This document shows, one piece after another, positions 8,878-16,597 of a stretch of 64,000 nt of DNA (position 1 is the first letter of the stretch; each line of letters opens with the position of its first letter). The translations under genes and the position numbers were made by a program. The notes beneath the pieces are model-generated. The model searched no databases. It was not told the DNA's origin and saw nothing but the letters and a program-made list of their open reading frames with translations. Source of the stretch: Spongiibacter taiwanensis (GTDB lineage: Bacteria; Pseudomonadota; Gammaproteobacteria; Pseudomonadales; Spongiibacteraceae); assembly GCF_023702635.1 (NCBI RefSeq), contig NZ_CP098455.1, positions 310,001 through 374,000 on the forward strand, given 5' to 3'.

Positions 8878-11277
8878 TCAGGCCGCGCTCCGCCATTTTC
8901 TGCCCACGAGGGATGCAATCAATAACAGCCCCAACATCAGCGCGGCCAGAGGATATTTGACGCTGTACACCAGCGGGGTCAGTGTCCACCGGGTCAGCGC
9001 GCGGAGACTGTCGCTCGCGGCAATCTGATTAGCCACTGCCGGGGAGTAACGATAGTAATACTTCACAAAGGCCGTGCCCCACTGGCTCTGTAAGAGCACG
9101 CGATCTCGAAACTCCCGCAATACCCTGACGTCGTCAGCCATGTAGCTACCGTAGGCGGCCGTGGCAATAAAGCAACCACCGCCGCCTCCGCCACCACTGC
9201 GGCTGCCACCGCTGGATGAACCACCAGCGGCACTGCCCGAGCCATTGTCTGTATCGCCATTGCCGCTATCGCCGCCGGCGTCATCAGCCAGTAGCGCTGC
9301 GAGGCGAACCGCCGCGGCATCGGCATCCACCAGCCCGGCCCCGGTCACATCGTCGTCCCCAGCACCGGCACGGCGACCATCAACGTCGATTGCGCTATCG
9401 GTCAAGGCCTGAATCAGTTGGGATACGCTAGCGCCGGGATAGGCCTCAAGTAACAAAGCGGAAACTGCCGCGGCATTTGGCGCGGCCGCAGAGGTACCAA
9501 AAAAGTTGGGAAAGCCATCCGGCTCGCCGTCTTCATTGGGCAATAAGTTTGAATCAACACCTAAAAAAGTCGTGTTGTTGCCGTCAATCGATGCCAGCGT
9601 CGGTGCCTGCCGGGGGCTACCAGCATAGTTGCCTTGACGATCAAACTGGAAGGTCACTGTGCCGCCACGGGAGGAGAAACCCTCCGGATCGATATTCACC
9701 GTTGTGTAGGAACCGGGAACAAAAGCGGGTGCTTCCCACCAAGGCACCGCCCCCACCGAAACGGTACTGTTTGACCAGGCATGCCCCCAGATACTGGGGC
9801 CGTTGAAATCGTATTCCGCCGCGGCAATGCCGCCATCGCCGGTAAAAAACAGGCGGAACTCTACTGGCACCGAACTATTTTGCGGAATGCTCTGCTGGTT
9901 CCCGTCAAAATGTTCCACCGCGATAAAGAAGGTCTGAGCCTGACTCCCGGTTTCCAGCAGTACCACCTCGTTGGCGTCGCCCCTCGGGCGGCCCGAAGTG
10001 CCTTGAAGGTTGTTTCCACGCGCATAAAAATCTGCTGAGGCGGGATTTAATGCGGCGAGTTGTGGCGCGGTGACCACATACAAATCCATGTCGATTTGGG
10101 CGCCGTTATTACTGTTCACCGAGGCATTGGGCTGGTTCCAGTTCAGCACAACATACAGACTCGAGTTGGGCTCCAACGTAATCCCCAAGAAGCGATCCAA
10201 CGTCCCCTGGTCAGGAGACCAATTGTGTAAGTCGTTGCCCGTTGGGAATGCAGACTGGGTTCCCGCCTCGTCGGTGCCCGGCACAGCGTCGTTATAGAGA
10301 TAACGGTAACCCGCGTCTGCATCGTTGCCAGCGGCGGCAAAATACGGGATGCCCTTGCCGACACAGTTTTGAATGGCAATCGCCGGAAGGTCATCCTGAT
10401 AGACCGACTCGGTCAGGAATAGAATATCGTCAACCACAACCGTCGCGTTGCCATCACAAAGCGCCGCTATACCATCGGCCATGGCCTTTCGGTTTTGCCC
10501 CGCGTTGTGAAATGCGATCGCCGCGCCCGGCGCCAGATCGTGTACCAGCTCTGCCATTGCCGCCCCTTCATCGGTGCCGGCAACATCATCGCTCAATAGC
10601 ACCACCTGGCTGGGCAGGTCGCCGCTATCCTGGGGCTTGCTACCCTGTAGAACACCAGAGGCACCTTTGGCAGGACTGGTATTGCTGTCGCGAACCGACC
10701 CGGTATGGGCAAAACTGTCGGATACAATGCCGACAATTTGTCCCGCCCCGTCAACACCGAGACGACTGGACAAGGTATCGCCAGCCAATGCCTTGGGCGC
10801 CCTGCTTGTCGCCGCGCCGCGCCGGGTAATCGGCGGCGGCGCGTAATTTACGCTGATCACCGCTGGCCATTGGGCCAACGTAGTCATTTGCCCGGGGGCG
10901 GTAACGGCAACCACTGCCCAACGGCCATCATTGCTCAGATACTCAGCGTGTAAGCCTTGTTCTTGCAGGTAGTTCTCGAAGCCTTGGGAGTCAGACAGCA
11001 GAATTTCCACCGGTAAGCCGGTGCGGGAGGAAGCACGGGCACGGAGCTGATGAAACAAGGGGTCAGCCGTCGGTACAGCTCTGGGGGACGCATCGCTACT
11101 GACCTGAGGCTCTGGCAGCAGGCGCCGCAACTGGGCGCTGATCTTCGACTCAACGGGGTGGTTAGCAGCGAAGCGTTGTTTAGCGTTGTCTGCGTTACTT
11201 ATCGCTGGAAAGGCACTGGCGATCAACGCCACCACAAAAAAACGAAGAGATTTGCTATTGGTCCATTGCTGCCGCAT
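8878..11277 (-). CDS. Secreted S8/S53-like serine protease with CFI-box C-terminal anchor
   Basis: The 799-residue product has a signal peptide (to about residue 29), a pro-region (about 40-150), a subtilase-like domain (about 165-660), a Gly/Ser-rich linker (670-701) and a C-terminal domain starting C702-F-I-A-T-A-A-Y-G-S, which I recognise as a CFI-box-CTERM module. A hydrophobic segment and R-K-W-R close the chain. G594-T-S596-A-A-A-P is the nucleophile motif and A-A-A-G-N318 the oxyanion Asn region. Where subtilases read H-G-T-H this protein reads E237-G-A-A-M, as in the unusual S53-like subset of S8, so the catalytic set is probably Glu/Asp/Ser. It starts 4 bases after the lipoprotein gene's stop and is likely coupled to it. 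Confidence 0.85.
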   Translation of the reverse strand: MRQQWTNSKSLRFFVVALIASAFPAISNADNAKQRFAANHPVESKISAQLRRLLPEPQVSSDASPRAVPTADPLFHQLRARASSRTGLPVEILLSDSQGFENYLQEQGLHAEYLSNDGRWAVVAVTAPGQMTTLAQWPAVISVNYAPPPITRRGAATSRAPKALAGDTLSSRLGVDGAGQIVGIVSDSFAHTGSVRDSNTSPAKGASGVLQGSKPQDSGDLPSQVVLLSDDVAGTDEGAAMAELVHDLAPGAAIAFHNAGQNRKAMADGIAALCDGNATVVVDDILFLTESVYQDDLPAIAIQNCVGKGIPYFAAAGNDADAGYRYLYNDAVPGTDEAGTQSAFPTGNDLHNWSPDQGTLDRFLGITLEPNSSLYVVLNWNQPNASVNSNNGAQIDMDLYVVTAPQLAALNPASADFYARGNNLQGTSGRPRGDANEVVLLETGSQAQTFFIAVEHFDGNQQSIPQNSSVPVEFRLFFTGDGGIAAAEYDFNGPSIWGHAWSNSTVSVGAVPWWEAPAFVPGSYTTVNIDPEGFSSRGGTVTFQFDRQGNYAGSPRQAPTLASIDGNNTTFLGVDSNLLPNEDGEPDGFPNFFGTSAAAPNAAAVSALLLEAYPGASVSQLIQALTDSAIDVDGRRAGAGDDDVTGAGLVDADAAAVRLAALLADDAGGDSGNGDTDNGSGSAAGGSSSGGSRSGGGGGGGCFIATAAYGSYMADDVRVLREFRDRVLLQSQWGTAFVKYYYRYSPAVANQIAASDSLRALTRWTLTPLVYSVKYPLAALMLGLLLIASLVGRKWRSAA

Positions 11278-11281
11278 TAAA

Positions 11282-11728
11282 TTATTCCACCGCCGTGATA
11301 CTCGTTAGAAGGTCGGTTGGCGGGGCAAGCGTTACCAGGCTGACATCGCCGATCCGTGTCAGTCCCTGAAGCTGGTCGGCATCACTTATCCACACGTTCA
11401 ACCGCTCGTAATGTTGTTTCACCAGTTGAATACTATAGCCTCTATCTTTCAGCTGGCTACGCACGTTGCCCAGCGCGCCGGCGATATAGCGAATTTCAAC
11501 CAGCAGGCGTCCATGATCGTCCCGGGCCAAACCAAGCCGGCTAACCTCCGCCTCCCACTCGCTATCGGGGTTGGCGCCAGCAAGCCCGGCCAGCTCACCC
11601 TGTAACAGCAGATGACGCGATCCGGCACTCGCCGCCTTTTGACCGCCACCGCAAGCACAGAGGAACAGCAGCACGGCGGCCAGAGCCGCAGGCAGTAGTG
11701 CCATTGGCGAAAAATAAATTGTCTGCAT
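11282..11728 (-). CDS. Small lipoprotein resembling the protease pro-region
   Basis: This 148-residue protein has a hydrophobic N-terminus with a probable lipobox (L-C-A-C, Cys26) and a mature domain of about 120 residues. Residues 75-138 line up without internal gaps over the last 40 positions with residues 109-148 of the downstream protease. Both share V-E-I, a L-x-x-x-G turn, a hydrophobic V-x-V strand and a closing S-V/L...A-P-P. I infer a propeptide-like fold that could inhibit, chaperone or tether the protease. It is the first gene of the pair, 4 bases before the protease start. No named family is recognised. Confidence 0.7.
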   Translation of the reverse strand: MQTIYFSPMALLPAALAAVLLFLCACGGGQKAASAGSRHLLLQGELAGLAGANPDSEWEAEVSRLGLARDDHGRLLVEIRYIAGALGNVRSQLKDRGYSIQLVKQHYERLNVWISDADQLQGLTRIGDVSLVTLAPPTDLLTSITAVE

Positions 11729-11873
11729 GGTCGCGCTCCGAAGAGTCTCAAATATGCAGCAGACTAGACCGCTTACGCTGAGTTTACTGTAAGGGATTTC
11801 CCTGTAGAGGCTTTTTGCGCATTAGTTGGGCGAGCCCGAGCAATTTGCTGACATAAGTCAAAATCGGCCAGGC

Positions 11874-12530
11874 TCAATCAATTTCAAGGCCGTAATAATC
11901 GCGGCTCAAAAGCAGTTTCTTTATTCCGTCAGCAGTGTCAGCGGATTCAAACAACCACTGTTCACAGTCCTGCTCATCAATGAGAATGGGTTGCCGATGG
12001 TGCCCGCTGGCAGCAATTTGAGGCCAGGCTGCTGTTGTCAAAATGATGAGCGACTGGACGGGACGGTAGTCGTCGCCTTCCCGCACTTCCGCACCTCCGT
12101 AGATGCCAGCCATCCAGAAAGGTTGATCTGTTGAAAAACGATAAAATTTGCGCCGTTTACCCGCCCGGGTAAGACCCCTTGCCCGAGCCTCGGCCGCAGT
12201 CAGGGGCCCCGTTTTTTCCGCCACCCATTCGTACCAACCGTCGGCCGGCACTAAACAACGACGCTGGCGAATCGCCTGTTTGAAAGTGGGCTTGTCGAAA
12301 ACCGTTTCTGCCCGAGCATTGATCAAGGGCCGGGGGTGACGCCGCGTCACCCTGCCCCACAGGACTTCCCGCTGGGAGATCTCACTCATTTCTCCAGTGA
12401 CAATGGGCACCATCTCACCGGGGCGCACCTGATTTCGGGAGGGCAACCATTCCCCCTCGTCACCGAGTACCAGCCCGTCTAGGCGATCCCAGCGCCGCCG
12501 ATTATTTCTGATTGCATAGCCTCCGCACAT
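11874..12530 (-). CDS. SOS response-associated peptidase (SRAP, YedK/HMCES family)
   Basis: This 218-residue SRAP protein crosslinks to abasic sites in single-stranded DNA through Cys2. All key residues are visible: M-C2-G, N71 in I-N-A-R-A-E-T, E101 in G-W-Y-E-W and the His of S-G-H-H-R-Q-P. The frame continues upstream to 12701, but family members start at M-C-G because processing exposes Cys2, so ATG 12530 is the start. R-Q-P replaces the common R-M-P. It lies between the lipoprotein gene and an integrase remnant in the block that splits the tRNA cluster. Stand-alone SRAP genes often travel in accessory DNA. No LexA box is evident upstream. Confidence 0.9.
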   Translation of the reverse strand: MCGGYAIRNNRRRWDRLDGLVLGDEGEWLPSRNQVRPGEMVPIVTGEMSEISQREVLWGRVTRRHPRPLINARAETVFDKPTFKQAIRQRRCLVPADGWYEWVAEKTGPLTAAEARARGLTRAGKRRKFYRFSTDQPFWMAGIYGGAEVREGDDYRPVQSLIILTTAAWPQIAASGHHRQPILIDEQDCEQWLFESADTADGIKKLLLSRDYYGLEID

Positions 12531-12554
12531 CAATGCAGTTTGCCGCTGGCCGCG

Positions 12555-12785
12555 AAGCAGAACAAGTGGACGGAGGCAAGGGCGCGGTGCACCGAGAAAG
12601 GCGCGGCAATTGCTGAAATGTACTAACTTGTCGACCTTCGAAAGCGCGGTCTTACTGACGAAGCCTTGGCGGCAGACAAGGCCACTGATAAAGGCGCGCA
12701 CTCAACAGAGGCAATGCGGAACTATTACGTGCTGATCAAGCCACCGAAAAGGCACGGAAATACCCTGAAGAGGATCGGTAAATAA
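12555..12785 (+). pseudogene. Remnant of a tyrosine recombinase (integrase), C-terminal part
   Basis: The plus-strand frame ending at TAA 12783-12785 reads, over its last 52 codons, V-D-L-R-K-R-G-L-T-D near the front and G-A-H-S-T-E-A-M-R-N-Y-Y-V before a basic tail. This resembles the end of phage-type integrases: box II H-x-L-R (His here replaced by Val), the G-H-x-(S/T) third box and the Tyr nucleophile. A stop at 12624-12626 interrupts the frame, and upstream codons back to 12555 look like decayed integrase (W...A...). No intact integrase exists here. It lies 62 bases from the 3' end of tRNA-Cys, the usual place for an integrase. A search is needed to confirm the family. Confidence 0.5.
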
Positions 12786-12847
12786 TGAAAGGATTCGTGC
12801 GGAATTACTGCGGTTAGTGGCTCCTTACTTGGAAACCGCCGTAGAAA

Positions 12848-12921
12848 TGGAGGCGCGGGTCGGAATCGAACCGGCGTACACGGAGTTGCAGTCCGCTGCA
12901 TGACCACTCTGCCACCGCGCC
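12848..12921 (-). tRNA. cysT: tRNA-Cys (anticodon GCA)
   Basis: The minus strand gives a 7-bp acceptor stem (GGCGCGG/CCGCGCC), anticodon loop CTGCAAC (GCA), T-loop with GGTTCGATTCC, discriminator U and an encoded CCA. It is the second gene of the Gly-Cys-Leu cluster after pgsA. A degenerate duplicate of part of it lies immediately upstream in transcription. Confidence 0.95.
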
Positions 12922-12943
12922 TTTGATCGTTTTTTTCTACACC

Positions 12944-13057
12944 GAGTGGTGTACGCCGGTTCGAATCACCGGCCCTATTTTTTCGCTGCGGGCGCTGGCG
13001 TTGCAGTCTGCTGAATCACCGCTGTGCCTCTACGCCTTTGATCGTTTAGTTTTACAC
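12944..13057. repeat. Degenerate duplication derived from tRNA-Cys and its flank
   Basis: Bases from about 12998 to 13057 repeat, with substitutions, the block at about 12881-12943: both share GTTGCAGTC, GCTG, TGCC, a CGCCTTTGATCGTTT segment and TACACC in order. Bases 12950-12973 carry a T-arm-like sequence (GCCGGTTCGAATCACCGGC) that is close to the reverse complement of the tRNA-Cys T-arm. No complete cloverleaf forms, so this is tRNA debris and not a gene. It fits a decayed tandem duplication plus a short inverted piece, as insertion and excision at a tRNA can leave. Confidence 0.65.
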
Positions 13058-13077
13058 CCTATTCTGAGGTGAAAAAC

Positions 13078-13153
13078 TGGAGCGGGATATCGGGTTCGAA
13101 CCGACGACCTGTACCTTGGCAAGGTACCGCTCTACCAACTGAGCTAATCCCGC
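13078..13153 (-). tRNA. glyW: tRNA-Gly (anticodon GCC)
   Basis: The minus strand folds as GCGGGAT/ATCCCGC acceptor, D-arm AGCTCAGTTGGTAGAGC, anticodon stem GTACC/GGTAC with loop TTGCCAA (GCC), T-arm GTCGGTTCGAACCCGAT, and an encoded CCA after a discriminator U. It is first in the cluster, about 110 bases after the pgsA stop, as in E. coli. Confidence 0.96.
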
Positions 13154-13261
13154 AAAAACAACCTTTCGAACTATGGCCGAGGGGCCGCATTCGAAGAAGG
13201 CGCCTATTCTAGTCAGTCGCCGCTGACTGTCAAGGAAAGTCGCTGATTTAACGCCAATTTT

Positions 13262-13822
13262 TTAGTCCTTGGCGGTACTTCGCAGGTCCGGCCAGGCGGC
13301 GCGCAGATAGATACACATGGACCACAGGGTCAGGGCCGCCGCGCTGTATAAGAAGACCAGGTTAGCGAAATACAAAAAGCCTTGATGGGCCGGCGAGATC
13401 AACAACAGTCCGATGATGGCAATAATCTGCACGGTCGTTTTGATCTTGCCAAGGTAAGACACCGCCACGCTAGTGCGCTTGCCCAGCTCCGCCATCCATT
13501 CACGCAGGGCGGAAATGACGATTTCCCGGCCAATGATGATGGTCGCCGGCAAGGTAAACCACCAGGCATCATAGCGTTCGATCAATAGGGCCAGAGCAAC
13601 GGCCACCATCAGTTTGTCAGCCACCGGGTCCAGAAAGGCCCCAAGCGGCGTGGCCTGGCCAAGGCGCCGAGCCAGGTAGCCATCCAGCCAATCGGTGATG
13701 CCAGCAAGACCAAAAATGGCAGCGGTAACGACATAGCTCAGAGAGAACGGCAGATAGAAAACGACAACGAAAACCGGAATCAGAATAATGCGAAACAACG
13801 TTAGAGCATTGGGGATATTCAT
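13262..13822 (-). CDS. pgsA: CDP-diacylglycerol--glycerol-3-phosphate 3-phosphatidyltransferase
   Basis: PgsA makes phosphatidylglycerol phosphate, the committed step to phosphatidylglycerol and cardiolipin, in the inner membrane. The 186-residue product has the CDP-alcohol phosphotransferase motif D-G-x2-A-R-x8-G-x3-D-x3-D (from D-W-L-D-G-Y-L-A-R-R through L-D-P-V-A-D-K), early N-I-P-N-A-L-T-L-F-R, and about four hydrophobic segments. Length matches E. coli PgsA (182). The order gacA-uvrC-pgsA-tRNA-Gly is the conserved gammaproteobacterial arrangement. Confidence 0.95.
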   Translation of the reverse strand: MNIPNALTLFRIILIPVFVVVFYLPFSLSYVVTAAIFGLAGITDWLDGYLARRLGQATPLGAFLDPVADKLMVAVALALLIERYDAWWFTLPATIIIGREIVISALREWMAELGKRTSVAVSYLGKIKTTVQIIAIIGLLLISPAHQGFLYFANLVFLYSAAALTLWSMCIYLRAAWPDLRSTAKD

Positions 13823-13907
13823 AGCATTCTCATCGGTTTACGTCCGCCGTATTTTACGTGGATTGGGAGGCAGAACGTTACTACTAATTTCCACTCAACC
13901 AGGCCCA

Positions 13908-15755
13908 TCAAGCGCCACGCAATCCGTCGTAAATATCCTGGGCGATCTTCTCACTGATCCCCGGCACCCGCTGCAAATCGATCACACTGGCATCTCGCAC
14001 GGCCTGCAGACCACCGAAGTAGCGCAATAACTCCCGCCGCCGCTTGGCGCCAATACCGGGAATGGCCTCCAGGCTGGACTGACGACGCGCCTTGTCCCGG
14101 CGCTGCTTGTGACCGGTAACCGCAAAGCGGTGGGATTCATCACGAATATGTTGAATCAGGTGAAGGGCCGGGCTGTTATCCGGCAGGGAAATTTCGCGCC
14201 CGCTATCACTGCGAATCAGCACCTCCAGGCCAGCGCGTCGATCACTGCCCTTGGCGACACCAACCATCAGCAAATTGTCGATGCCAAGCTCAGCCATCAC
14301 CGCCTTTGCCTGGCTCAGCTGGCCTTTACCGCCATCGATAAAAAGCAGATCAGGCAGCACCAGCTCGCCATTTTTTACCCGCTTATACCGTCGGGTCAGG
14401 GCCTGGCGCATCGCCGCGTAGTCGTCACCGCCCTCAATGCCGTCAATGTTCATGCGCCGGTAATCCGACTTCAACGGCCCCTCGCCATCAAATACCACAC
14501 AGGACGCCACGGTGGCCTCGCCACTACTATGGCTGATATCAAAGCACTCCATCCGCGTGGGCGGACTGTCCAGGCCCAAGACCTCAGTCAGCGCCTGGTA
14601 GCGCCGCTGAATGCCGCTAGAAGAGGCTAACCGGTTACGCAGATTTTGTTCCGCGGCAGTGACTGCCAGGGCCTGCCACTTGGCCCGGCCACCGCGCACT
14701 TTGTGGGTAATAGTGACTTGTCTACCCGCCTCGTCACTCAGGCTGTCGGCCAACAGAGCCACATCGCTGGGCGCGATGTTGCAGATAATTTCGCGCGGCA
14801 CTTCCATGGTGGCAACCTGGGTCAGGTAGTGCTGCGCCAGAAATGCCTCGATGTGCTCTGGCAGGCCTTCGCCGAGGTGGCTCTTGGGGAAATAACTGCG
14901 ACTCCCCAGCACCCGGCCGCCGCGCACATACAATAATTGCAGGCAGACTACCCCGGCCTCCTCCACCGCGGCGACGATGTCGAGATCCCCCCGCTCACCC
15001 TCAATATGCTGGCTTGCCTGGACTTCCTGCAACTGGCTGATTCGGTCGCGCAGCTCGGCGGCCTCTTCAAACTCCAGATTCGCCGCCCGCTGCTCCATTT
15101 CATCAGCAAGTTCCTTGCGCAGCTCGTCGCTCTTGCCACTGAGAAACAGCTCGGTTTGGTGCACATCATTGGCGTAGTCTTCATCGCTGACCTTGCCAAC
15201 ACAGGGGCCAGTGCATCGACCGATCTGATACTGCAGGCAAGGGCGACTTCTGGCACGGTAGTAAGCGTCTTCACACTGACGGACCTTGAACACCTTTTGC
15301 AGCCAACTGAGGCTCTCGCGCACCGCACCAGCACTGGGGTAAGGCCCAAAATAGCGCCCTTTTTTGCGTTTGCTGCCCCGGTGGAGGCTCAGTCTGGGGT
15401 GGCGATGGTCGCTGAGAAATATATAGGGGTAGGACTTATCGTCCCGGAGCAGAATGTTGTACGGCGGTTTGTACTGCTTGATCAGATTCTGTTCGAGCAG
15501 CAGCGCTTCCCGCTCGGTGGCGGTCACCGTCACTTCGATCTGGTCAATGCGGTTGACCAAGGCCATGGTTTTGGTGGTCAACCCGCTGGCACGAAAATAG
15601 CTGCCAAGGCGGTTGCGCAGGTTTTTGGCCTTACCCACGTAAAGCACTTTGCCCGCCTGATCCAGCATGATGTACACCCCGGGTTTGCGGGTGACTTCCT
15701 TTAAAAATCGCTGGTGATCAAACCCCTTGGGGGACGCATTCTCGCTCATCGACAA
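13908..15755 (-). CDS. uvrC: Excinuclease ABC subunit C
   Basis: UvrC makes both incisions in nucleotide excision repair after UvrA/UvrB load on damage. The 615-residue protein has an N-terminal GIY-YIG nuclease domain (G-V-Y-I-M...V-L-Y-V-G-K-A-K-N-L), four Cys in the C-E-D-A-Y...C-L-Q-Y-Q-I-G-R-C-T-G-P-C stretch, a UVR motif near residue 210, the RNase H-like nuclease (C-F-D-I-S-H and F-I-D-G-G-K-G-Q), and tandem helix-hairpin-helix units at the end (I-P-G-I-G...V-P-G-I-S). Length is typical (610 in E. coli). It starts 11 bases after the gacA stop. Confidence 0.97.
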   Translation of the reverse strand: MSMSENASPKGFDHQRFLKEVTRKPGVYIMLDQAGKVLYVGKAKNLRNRLGSYFRASGLTTKTMALVNRIDQIEVTVTATEREALLLEQNLIKQYKPPYNILLRDDKSYPYIFLSDHRHPRLSLHRGSKRKKGRYFGPYPSAGAVRESLSWLQKVFKVRQCEDAYYRARSRPCLQYQIGRCTGPCVGKVSDEDYANDVHQTELFLSGKSDELRKELADEMEQRAANLEFEEAAELRDRISQLQEVQASQHIEGERGDLDIVAAVEEAGVVCLQLLYVRGGRVLGSRSYFPKSHLGEGLPEHIEAFLAQHYLTQVATMEVPREIICNIAPSDVALLADSLSDEAGRQVTITHKVRGGRAKWQALAVTAAEQNLRNRLASSSGIQRRYQALTEVLGLDSPPTRMECFDISHSSGEATVASCVVFDGEGPLKSDYRRMNIDGIEGGDDYAAMRQALTRRYKRVKNGELVLPDLLFIDGGKGQLSQAKAVMAELGIDNLLMVGVAKGSDRRAGLEVLIRSDSGREISLPDNSPALHLIQHIRDESHRFAVTGHKQRRDKARRQSSLEAIPGIGAKRRRELLRYFGGLQAVRDASVIDLQRVPGISEKIAQDIYDGLRGA

Positions 15756-15766
15756 CCGGCTGTGTC

Positions 15767-16411
15767 CTACAGGCTGGTGGCGTCTATGAGGCCGTGCCGG
15801 ATTGCCATGTGCGTTAACTCCACATCGCCACTGATGCCCAGTTTCTCAAACATACGGTAGCGATAGCTGTTCACGGTTTTGGCAGAAATATGCAGATGGT
15901 CGGCAATGTCCTGAACCTTGTGGCAGTTGGCTATCATCAGGCAAATCTGCATTTCCCGGTCCGACAAACTGTCAAAGGGGGTCGCCCCTTCCACTTCAAA
16001 GGGCCGCAGCGCCATGGCCTGGGCCACCACCGGGCTCAGGTACCGGCGCCCCTTGGCGACTTGCCGGATCGCCGTCAGAATTTCGTCCTCGGACGCTTCC
16101 TTGCTGACATATCCCGCCGCCCCGGCCTTGATCAGCCGGCTCGGCATGGGCTCCTGATCATAGGCACTCACCGCCACAATCCGGCTGTTTGGCGCCACTT
16201 GGCAAAGCTTGCGCGTTGCCTCAAGCCCACCGATACCCGGCATGCGCACATCCATCAGTACCACCGCCGGCTGCAATTCCCGGCACTGGCTGATGGCGTC
16301 CTCGCCACTACACGCCTGTCCGACAACCGAAATATCCGGCGCGTCGTCCAGCATCCGAACGATGCCGGTGCGAACCATAGCGTGGTCATCTGCTACCAGA
16401 ACGGTGATCAT
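15767..16411 (-). CDS. gacA: Response regulator GacA/UvrY
   Basis: GacA is the response regulator of the GacS/GacA (BarA/UvrY) system, which activates small RNAs that titrate CsrA/RsmA. The 214-residue protein has a receiver domain (D8-D9, phospho-acceptor D54 in L-M-D54-V-R-M-P, K at about 104) and a LuxR-type HTH (L-S-D-R-E-M-Q-I...I-S-A-K-T-V-N-S-Y-R-Y-R). ATG 16411 follows GAGG; the frame continues to 16477, but the receiver starts at this Met. Position before uvrC is the classic UvrY/GacA context. The cognate sensor kinase is not in the window. Confidence 0.95.
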   Translation of the reverse strand: MITVLVADDHAMVRTGIVRMLDDAPDISVVGQACSGEDAISQCRELQPAVVLMDVRMPGIGGLEATRKLCQVAPNSRIVAVSAYDQEPMPSRLIKAGAAGYVSKEASEDEILTAIRQVAKGRRYLSPVVAQAMALRPFEVEGATPFDSLSDREMQICLMIANCHKVQDIADHLHISAKTVNSYRYRMFEKLGISGDVELTHMAIRHGLIDATSL

Positions 16412-16597
16412 GGAATTGCCTCGAGTACAACGCGGAGACGATAGCATCGAGGGCAGCGTATCGCCAAGGGGCAACACACTCGCCTGCCCTGCCCCACGCC
16501 CACTGCAGCCTCAAAATTGTTCAATTTAAAACTATTAATATCAATATCTTAAGGTAGTTTATTGAATGGTAATCTCATGTTTTTGAGCCCACCGTTT

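Noticed and set aside
12531-12701. N-terminal extension of the SRAP protein
   Set aside because: SRAP proteins need Cys at position 2 after Met removal, so an extension would block activity; the stretch overlaps the integrase remnant on the opposite strand.
13000-13060. A second functional tRNA-Cys
   Set aside because: The acceptor stem and T-arm are missing or inverted and the D-arm is mutated, so no cloverleaf forms.
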